Assembly: GCA_023421115.1 (NCBI GenBank)
Contig: JAEZUI010000236.1
Location: 1-33,426, forward strand
DNA length: 33,426 nt
Direction of reading: 5' to 3'
Source: Bacillota bacterium
GTDB taxonomy: Bacteria > Bacillota > Clostridia > Acetivibrionales > Acetivibrionaceae
Under the pieces are notes generated by a model. The model saw nothing but the letters and a program-made list of their open reading frames with translations. It searched no databases and was not told the origin of the DNA. Both the position numbers and the translations under genes were made by a program. Every line of letters begins with the position of its first letter. Positions within the stretch are counted from its first letter, which is position 1. Positions 33,356 to 33,426 of the stretch are shown here, piece by piece.

Positions 33356-33426
33356 AATTAATCCTCCTATAAAATTAAATTAAATTATTACCTTCAAACC
33401 TATTTACCAAGGTATGTTAGTAATAT

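Overview
The window is AT-rich DNA of a Gram-positive, anaerobic, cellulosome-forming clostridium. Three secreted proteins carry type I dockerins, and a GH3 beta-glucosidase of 755 residues and a XynZ-like CE1-CBM6-dockerin-GH10 enzyme sit nearby. This combination points to the Acetivibrio (Hungateiclostridium) group. The dockerin recognition dyads read Ser-Ile or Ser-Leu rather than the Ser-Thr usual in A. thermocellus, so a relative of that species is more likely; this is inference. All convincing genes are on the minus strand, so transcription runs from high to low coordinates.

Layout. 1-4400: a probable copper-handling unit (HMA/TauE-SafE/cupredoxin membrane protein, OmpR-type regulator, Met/His/Cys-rich sensor kinase, DUF2318 protein), with matching 11-bp-spaced direct repeats upstream of its first and last genes. 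4429-6189: a large serine recombinase with a short upstream ORF. 6447-8392: RNase J and a small unknown gene. 8633-10162: a truncated P-loop ATPase ended by a repeat element, a degenerate Nudix protein and a doubtful Cys-rich mini-ORF. 10163-11698: cardiolipin synthase. 11888-12942: an ECF sigma/anti-sigma pair collapsed by an internal deletion. 13487-18308: CE7 acetyl esterase, DinB polymerase, GH3 beta-glucosidase. 18906-21047: cellulosomal GH9 endoglucanase. 21260-29108: membrane/TPR protein, PgsA, thioesterase, PfkA, a DUF2007-like protein, a clear trp RNA-binding attenuation protein (TRAP/MtrB) and DnaE. 29360-33355: two tandem cellulosomal feruloyl esterase genes; the shorter keeps a relic of a deleted GH10 domain in its 3' flank.

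Two families of short non-coding repeats are scattered between the genes. One is a MITE-like family with imperfect terminal inverted repeats and at least seven copies, often at gene 3' ends, where one can act as a terminator and one supplies a stop codon. The other is a 107-bp double-hairpin element in three copies, two of them identical as read.

Together the carbohydrate genes make a plant cell-wall set: GH9 cuts cellulose, GH10 cuts xylan, two CE1 esterases remove ferulate, CE7 removes acetyl groups from imported oligosaccharides, and GH3 hydrolyses cello-oligosaccharides in the cell. All positions and motif calls were read by eye; no database search was run.
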